Positions 57,839-64,000 of a DNA stretch of 64,000 nt are shown here, piece by piece (within the stretch, counting starts at the first letter, position 1; the number at the start of each line of letters is the position of its first letter). The stretch spans positions 16,121,317 through 16,185,316 of the forward strand of contig NC_089312.1 in the NCBI RefSeq assembly GCF_036669915.1, given 5' to 3'. The translations under genes were made by a program, and so were the position numbers. This DNA comes from Pocillopora verrucosa. Taxonomy: Eukaryota > Cnidaria > Anthozoa > Scleractinia > Pocilloporidae. The notes beneath the pieces were generated by a model. That model made no database searches, was not told the DNA's origin, and worked only from the letters and a program-made list of their open reading frames with translations.

Positions 57839-58989
57839 TTTTCCGCTGTCATATCGCCTAATTTAACCACCGACTCCCCACCCCTTAAAAAAAACGCTTT
57901 TTTAATTGCGATGTAATGTTCTATCTGTCATTCTCCCGCTGTCTTATATCAAACCATCATTAATACACAAGCATTGTTTAATGACGTGAAACATTCATTT
58001 TATAATTTCTACATTATCTCGAAATATTGCTCCCATTATGGTGCTCTGGCAATCCAAGCTCTTAGCTTTGAGATCAACACTCAGGCTCGCGTTTAACTTT
58101 TCATTTAAAACGACGTCGTCTTGGGAAGAAACCTCGTTTCAATGCCATGGTGAGTGTTGAAGATACCTCTTCCTTTTTTGGAAACATCACAGTTAATACG
58201 ACGACAAAGTCATCTGACGTTGTCTTTTGACCTTCCTTAGTGTTCGAATTGACACTAGATCAAACATATTTAACGATGAGTTTTAAGCAATTTTTAAATT
58301 TCACCTTGAATAACTACTGATCGACGTTTTCATTACTGAGGTTTGACAAAGGAATAAATCGGGAATAAATCTGGTGTACTGAGAAAGAAGAGGCTTGACC
58401 AATCGGATCTCCTCGCTGACTCTCGAGAAGAGTATTGCTACAGAAGCGTTTTTATGATATTTAGCTATGACATACTTCAAAAATGACGTTTAGATATGAA
58501 ACAATTACGCTTTGAGCTTCATTATGGCCTTTAACATAATTAACATTTTACGCTGGCGTTCACAATTACAACTATTCAAACAATATTGTGCTTTGACGTC
58601 ATTAATTTTCGTCAGAAAGTGTTCATATACTTTTTTTCCAAGTTTTTTTTTTGCATGCGTAAGTATTTTTGATCGGCTTTGATACTCTTTGTACTTATTG
58701 GTTTTTCCTTATTATCCTTTGCCCCGGCTAAACTTAATGCCAGGTTTAAACAATTCCATAATAAATTCAACCCCAAATTATTTATGCAGACAGTAGGCTC
58801 TATTTGTGCCATTATTTTCTTGCTGTGAGGATTCGTTTTTTCTTTCCTTGTTAAAGACTTTCAATCTCATTCGCCATTTTAGAGAAGAAACCCAATATAA
58901 CTTTACTCCATCGGTCGTAATAAACAAAATGAGGCTTTTTTTTTTTAAGGATCACCGTTACCTCGCAATAAAGTGCTTTTCGATGGAGT

Positions 58990-59130
58990 GTTGTGAAACC
59001 AAAGCCAAAGTAATCGCAACAGCATATCGAGGCAACTGAAAATATCACAAGACGCTAGGAAAACACGGAAAAAGCGATTGTCCAAGTCGCATTTGGTTTA
59101 ACCTTTGCTTGTGATTGGTTGAGAGGGTGG
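58990..59130. repeat. Interspersed repeat fragment (aaccaaagtaat family), copy 2
   Basis: aaaccaaagccaaagtaatc, gaaaatatcacaa and ggaaaacacgg match parts of 33010-33110. gtgattggttgagag adds a ccaatc-type arm. Confidence 0.4.
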
Positions 59131-59412
59131 CTCCACTTTTCTGGGCCAAACACAGCGAATGGAAGCGAAAACAAAGTAAATCTTGTATAGTAAAAGGCAA
59201 GCACGATTTTCGTTAGGAAAGCGATGAAGAAAACTGTTTTCATCTTCTCAGCTTCTAATACAGTGGCAGTTGTTGGTTATGGCTTGTTGTGGTGGAACAT
59301 TTTTTTAAGAATTAATTTCCCCTTTATTTGATGTCGTTGGAGCTCAGCGTCACACTGTTGACGATAGTGATTTTTTTCTTTGCTGAAATAGGATAATTCA
59401 CTTTATTAGTAA

Positions 59413-59546
59413 TGGTAATAGGACCGAGTGTAGTCTGTAATCATACGAGCGATTGACAAAATCGGACGATCGCAAAGCTGAAGTTCGATTTGTCAATCAC
59501 GAGTATGATTACAGACAGAAACGGACGACACAAGGTCTTGTTACCA
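59413..59546. mobile_element. Hairpin MITE, GGTAAYAGGAC family, copy 2
   Basis: The left end tggtaataggaccgagtgta pairs with the right end acacaaggtcttgttacca. The inner arms gtctgtaatcatacgagcga, ttgacaaaatcgg and cgatttgtcaatcacgagta, tgattacagac also pair. Same family as 811-940. Confidence 0.8.
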
Positions 59547-60663
59547 ATTAATCATAACCGATATAATTTCCGAAAAACAACAAATACAATGAGGATTAAT
59601 ATATCCGGTAGAGACATTGCCTGAGTAAAAAATTCTTCAATTCTGGAAATTCCACAGTTTTTTTTCAGAATAAGTGGTTGTCGCTATGGCTATTGTAAGC
59701 AATTCTATGATTAGTGGATTTGGCTGGAAGGACTGAGAATGATTGGTTGCTTTAACTATCCGATTACAGGTGTCCAGTTTCACTGTCCAAGTACAACTGT
59801 ACAAATTGATTAGAGAAAAATAAAGCTGCTTATTCACCAATCACATTTAGGGAAAATGTCAAGGTTATGATAAATAAAATGATAAGATAAAATTCTGCAT
59901 TTTTAGCAGACCCAAGCCGTTTTCAAATGTCCTCCTAAGGAAACGTTTCCTGAGTATCGCTTATTCCCCAACACGTAAGGTAACAAAGGTTTAAAGTCAA
60001 AATTGTGTATTTTATGGGTTTAAATGGTGAAGTTGACATAAATGCGATGTATAAATCAACTTCATAGGCTTGTCTTGGGCAAGATAAGGCTATTACGTAA
60101 AAAAGTTCGTGTTCATATGTACCCCTTACTCATTGTTTTGTGTCAAAAGTTAAAAGGCGTGTCGATGAAAACGGTATTGCCCGAGATTCTAAAGATCAGT
60201 TTTAACTTTATTTTCTAAGGCTATCCGGTGGAATGTCCATAGGGCTTAGTAAGGTGATAAAAAGAGAGTAACCTAATCAAATAGATGATGAAATTATGGA
60301 TGCTTATTATTGGACGTGCCGAACGTAGGACTGTTCATGTTCTTTGTCGTATGCACATTAAATGAGATTCTTCTGAAGGTGTATAGCAGATGAGAGTTGT
60401 CTGTGAAACGGTGGAGTTGACCAAATCCAGAGCTGAAAAAGTATGGCTTCCAAGATTCCAAGCTCTTCTTCATTGTGTAGCGTTGTGTGACTTTTAAGCT
60501 AAAAGTCCATACGGGTTCTAGGAGCAAAAAGATGGGACAAATGGACCATAGAGACATATTTCGAACACGCCTAACCGGATACGTGGCGTTGTTTTGGTTC
60601 ACAAGGTGCATTAGTTTTTTCCACAGCGAGTTCAGCGATTTCTTAGAATCCGATCGAAAAGCT

Positions 60664-60915
60664 CACTCTTCTACTTTCAGACTCACAACCTTGTGCCATT
60701 GTAAAATCCGCATTGTTACCACCAGGACCTTTCTTTTCTATGCTTCTGTCGATTTCTTCAAGTCGAACAAAAAGTTTCGGGTTGGCTGTATTTCAGTCCT
60801 GTCTTAGTAGGATTAGGGCCTTGAAGCCGCTTTCGTTTGTGGTAGATGATCGTAAACGATCTCTCAATTTTCCTTTGGTATTTCGAGCTGCCGCCAGTGT
60901 CAGCTTTGCTCATAG
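60664..60915 (-). pseudogene. Frameshifted paralogue of the 63.2-kb small basic protein
   Basis: From ATG at 60915 the minus strand encodes 52 residues including SSKYQRKIERSFTIIYHKRK, close to the block in the gene at 63196-63588, and ends in an early stop. In another frame just beyond, the sequence continues protein-like with ESRRVSFSIGF and a stop near 60644, keeping the same RVSF motif near its end. A single indel, or an unseen small intron, separates the two parts. It is either a decayed duplicate or a gene with an intron I cannot place. Confidence 0.5.
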
Positions 60916-62087
60916 TTAAATCAAACTTCACGAAATTGTTGACCTGACGCATTAGTTAGATATAGAATTAACTGGTGCCCTCCGGACGCGACTCATAACC
61001 AAAAAATTATAATCTCTCGTTATGACTTATTGAATCAGCTTCAATTAGCTTGGCTGCTCAAGCCTGCAGAATCTTTGAGTTGCACAATTTCTCTCCTTTT
61101 TCATGGAAAATGCCTTCATCGAATTTTTTATCACTGCTAAAAGGAATTGTCCCGGTCTGACACGTGACTCTTTGTATCAACTAAATGTTTAAGCTTTCCA
61201 TTTTTCTTCTGTATTAACACACAGAACACGACAACTTATGTTTCCCTCACGAGAACTCTTCCGAGCCTTGAAAATTCTAATTTGTGAATATTTCCTCTAA
61301 GTTACACACACTGATGATAATACTGAATATTTACGCCTTTGGGTTAAGGTAGATTTTCATTTATTTACATGAATACCGATCCCAAAGATTATTTTTCATG
61401 ACGAGGGGTATTTCGAATCTTGAAATTTCTCTTGTAGTTTCGTTTACCATAAGTTACCTATAGACGTTAACACTTTAATCAACCCCGCATGCCAAAGTAT
61501 GAACAAAGATTTCAATGGTGTTGAAATATTTTTAGTTAATAAAGGCCTTTCTTCAAATTTTCTGGGTAAGCTCTTCCGATTAATAAACCTGAAGCAATCG
61601 AAGTCAAAGTATGATTTTTGCAGTTGACGCTGATGACGCCAACGAAAGAAATATTCGAGGTAGTAAAACCCTTGTCAAATTTTGTTGAAACAACCTTCTC
61701 AATGTCTCATCAGAGTTTGTTTCTCGACGATCCTCTTTTCTCATCAACATCACTGACATGTGACGAGGGGTGTAGTTGTAGAATCACTGATTCGCAAAAA
61801 ACAAGTTATGGTGTCGAGTTTTGGTTGCCTCTTAATTTTTGCATTTCTTTTTTCGGAGAAATTAATATGATATCCGGGAAGACATTCATGGACTGCGTGT
61901 GGGCGTCTCCCATCTCCTAATGTTCCCAATGGCATTGAAACCCTCATTACCGGCTAAAAAATATCAAGTATATCGGTATTCTCTATAGTAACACTCATTT
62001 ATTGAATTTAGTGACAAAGTGGATGGATTGAAAAATCATTTTAACAAACAGGACATTTCAAACAACTATTACAAGGATCTCCATGGG

Positions 62088-62264
62088 ATTAACCGTTAGC
62101 CGTAAGACGGCCAGACAATTTAGCCGTTAAGCGTAAACATTGACAAATTATAACCGTTCGTCGTAAGAAAAGTTAACCGTAAAAATGTTTCTAGTAACCG
62201 CAACGAAAAGAATTTAACCGTTGGCCGTAAAATAGCCAAAGTTTTAAGAATTAACCATAGAGGC
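62088..62264. repeat. Degenerate TTAACCGTTNGCCGTAA repeats
   Basis: Motifs ttaaccgttagccgtaa, tagccgttaagcgtaa, taaccgttcgtcgtaag, ttaaccgtaaaa and tttaaccgttggccgtaa recur at irregular 30-45 bp spacing. Non-coding and of unknown family. Confidence 0.8.
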
Positions 62265-63195
62265 CATCACACCGTGGAGACCATCTAATACAGCTTGATG
62301 TGAATTCTTGATTTGCTCTTTGGTTGAGTCTGCTAGCTAGAAAGTTAATAACTTTTATATTTTTAACAAGATACTGATCTCTTCAGGGCAAATCTTATTT
62401 CACTACCTACCACCATAAATGAGGGTACACTTAACATAGCTATAATTTTATGGAATTCATCAGATTGCCTCCTTTGTTTCATTCAATTCGGGAATTTAAA
62501 TTCGTTTGAAATTAGAGCAATTAGTCTATTTGACGAATGAGAAAATTAACTAAGTCGCAACTTGTCTATATTCAAGTCTTTCGTTAAGGTAGAGTTATGT
62601 TAATGACTACCTTCCGGTATCAAAGAATTTACATATCCTTGACAAAAAAAAAAATGGACATGGTGTATACACCTTACATTCACTGACGAACACTTCAGAG
62701 CTTCGGCATGGTCTTTTTTCACTTGCCAAGTGTTACTCAGTAACCGAGACAATCTGGGTTTTTGCCGCAGGCTGACCTGTAGGTATTACAGTCGTCGAAG
62801 TCAAAACAAGACTACTTTGCAAAAAGCACCATTCATTTAACGTTTCTTTAGTAGCCACGCTTCATCAGCTATTGATTCGTTAGATAATTAGTTCTAGATT
62901 ATTTTATCCTCGTCTGGTATTTCTTCGGAATTAAATATACACATGAACATTCGTTAGATGTTCCTTTTGTAATCTGCATACTTTTCGTTTCCCAGCGGAG
63001 GAAGCTTTCGTTCATCGTTTTGCATTACATGTTATTGTTATCGCGGCTTAATGTAAGAGCAAACTGGCAGTGCCTTGCGTAATTCATTTCCATTGTGTAC
63101 AATTGATTGTAAATAAAATTACGAAGACTTCAGAGTGTGCTAAGCCGTCTTCCTTTGTCATATCGATAAGTTGCAACTGAAGGACGCTCCTCTTC

Positions 63196-63588
63196 CTAAG
63201 ATGACGCTTTACGTGTTGAAGCTTTATCACGACTATCCGTTTCTGGTAAATCAGGCACTTGTTCTGCAGGTCTTGAGCTACAGCTTATCGGAATGGTTTG
63301 GCTTAAAGTAGAGAAACTAACTCGTCTTTTCTTCAGATTCGGAGAAGGTGCCGTTTCCTTAGACCCCCTACGCCTTTGTTCGGATGTTGTCTCGTCTAGT
63401 TTTTGCACTGAGGCCAGACTGGGCATTGCAGGTACGCTGTGCCTTCTACATGGTTTTATCTGCGGTTGTCTATCGTCTTGTATACGTTTTAGATTATGGT
63501 AAATAACAGCGAATGAACGTTCCATGTCCCTCGCGTATCTCGAGCTGTCCCTCACTTTAAGCTCGCCTGCGCTTTTTGACTTTTTCAT
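63196..63588 (-). CDS. Small basic protein with ERSF-IYH block and PP1-docking-like RVSF motif
   Basis: Single-exon 130-residue frame, ATG at 63588, stop TAG at 63196-63198. Residues about 16-38 contain SRYARDMERSFAVIYHNLKR, which is also present in the frame at 60664-60915. Residues about 80-95 contain NLKKRRVSFSTLSQ, whose RVSF fits the RVxF motif that docks on protein phosphatase 1. The rest is Ser/Arg/Lys/Pro-rich and probably disordered. No signal peptide or membrane segment. No named family was recognised. A role as a PP1-interacting regulator is inference from one short motif. Confidence 0.55.
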   Translation of the reverse strand: MKKSKSAGELKVRDSSRYARDMERSFAVIYHNLKRIQDDRQPQIKPCRRHSVPAMPSLASVQKLDETTSEQRRRGSKETAPSPNLKKRRVSFSTLSQTIPISCSSRPAEQVPDLPETDSRDKASTRKASS

Positions 63589-64000
63589 TCTTTCTCTTTA
63601 AAGTGAAGAAAGTATAGAACCCCCAGTATCAACAAGTCTTGGCTCTCGTGACCTTACGTAAGCGAAGCTTATTTGTTGTTTTTAAAGACGCTATTTGTAT
63701 ATATGCTCCCTTTGGCGATTCCCGTGACCGATGACGCTGAACCGCATTGTTCAGTATCCTCGCTACCCAAATTTCACTCTGTTGGAGTACTAGTAATTCA
63801 GAAGTTCGCTGTAAATATCTTTTTATTTGGAGTGGGAAATATTTTCCTGTTACACCTTGATTCTTCACGGTCACCGTATTTAACCCATTTTGATGACTAT
63901 TTTGTTTTTAGTCAGTTTTATAATTTATGGCCTTTAAATAAACCTTTTGGAATGTTATAATTACAGAGGTGCGGGAGTATGAGATCTTGAAAATGCATGG

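Larger units (their letters stand above)
57350..59400. other. Intergenic stretch, no supported gene
   Basis: Contains a gataat microsatellite near 57786-57838 and an interspersed repeat near 58990. No exon or RNA gene was recognised. Confidence 0.4.

Noticed and set aside
61618..61920. 100-residue plus-strand frame
   Set aside because: No splice support, motif or signal sequence; composition like surrounding non-coding DNA.
63673..63960. 95-residue hydrophobic frame near the right edge
   Set aside because: Hydrophobicity follows T-rich sequence; no recognisable topology and an overlapping frame on the other strand.

Overview
The window looks like nuclear DNA of an anthozoan cnidarian, most likely a stony coral or close hexacorallian. 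Genes have many short exons with GT-AG introns in AT-rich DNA. They encode astacin proteases with an ShKT tail, CAP/GAPR-1-like proteins, an HMG20-type HMG-box factor and a cystine-knot secreted protein. Between them lie many short terminal-inverted-repeat and hairpin elements of the kind that crowd coral genomes. Species cannot be fixed without a search.

Layout. 1-1.5 kb: a 47-bp satellite array with inserted hairpin elements, ending at a relic of an astacin exon. 1.5-9.4 kb: no intact gene; repeats and one broken coding fragment (7.7-8.25 kb). 9.6-12.0 kb (-): two CAP domains whose exons splice in phase into one probable double-CAP gene. 12-18.6 kb: gene-poor, with several non-autonomous DNA transposons and a tRNA-derived SINE. 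18.7-29.4 kb (-): two astacin units, the downstream one with an ShKT module. Only the upstream unit has a signal-peptide exon, so they may be one tandem-astacin gene. A 1.5-kb block of the 47-bp satellite fills one intron. 33.2-36.5 kb (-): a complete third astacin with signal peptide, propeptide and catalytic exons. 38.0-38.65 kb (-): an orphan 218-residue ORF. 39.4-49.44 kb (+): a ten-exon HMG20-like gene with an extra matrin/U1-type zinc finger and a 910-bp tandem duplication in an intron. 56.6-57.0 kb (+): a secreted 11-cysteine cystine-knot (bursicon/CTCK-like) protein. 60.7-63.6 kb (-): two related small basic proteins sharing an ERSF..IYH block and an RVSF (PP1-docking-like) motif; the 60.9-kb copy looks broken.

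How the genes relate. The three astacin units share one exon plan: signal, short acidic propeptide exon, FEGD propeptide exon, YVxFxxEG exon, HExxHxxGFxHE exon, Met-turn exon. They are plainly tandem duplicates. Phase-1 junctions predominate, but the YVxFxxEG-to-zinc-site junction is phase 2. The satellite and exon relic at the left edge show that this duplication history extended further. HMG20, CAP and the cystine-knot gene are unrelated neighbours. All exon junctions were read by eye from splice consensus and phase; none is backed by transcript data here.
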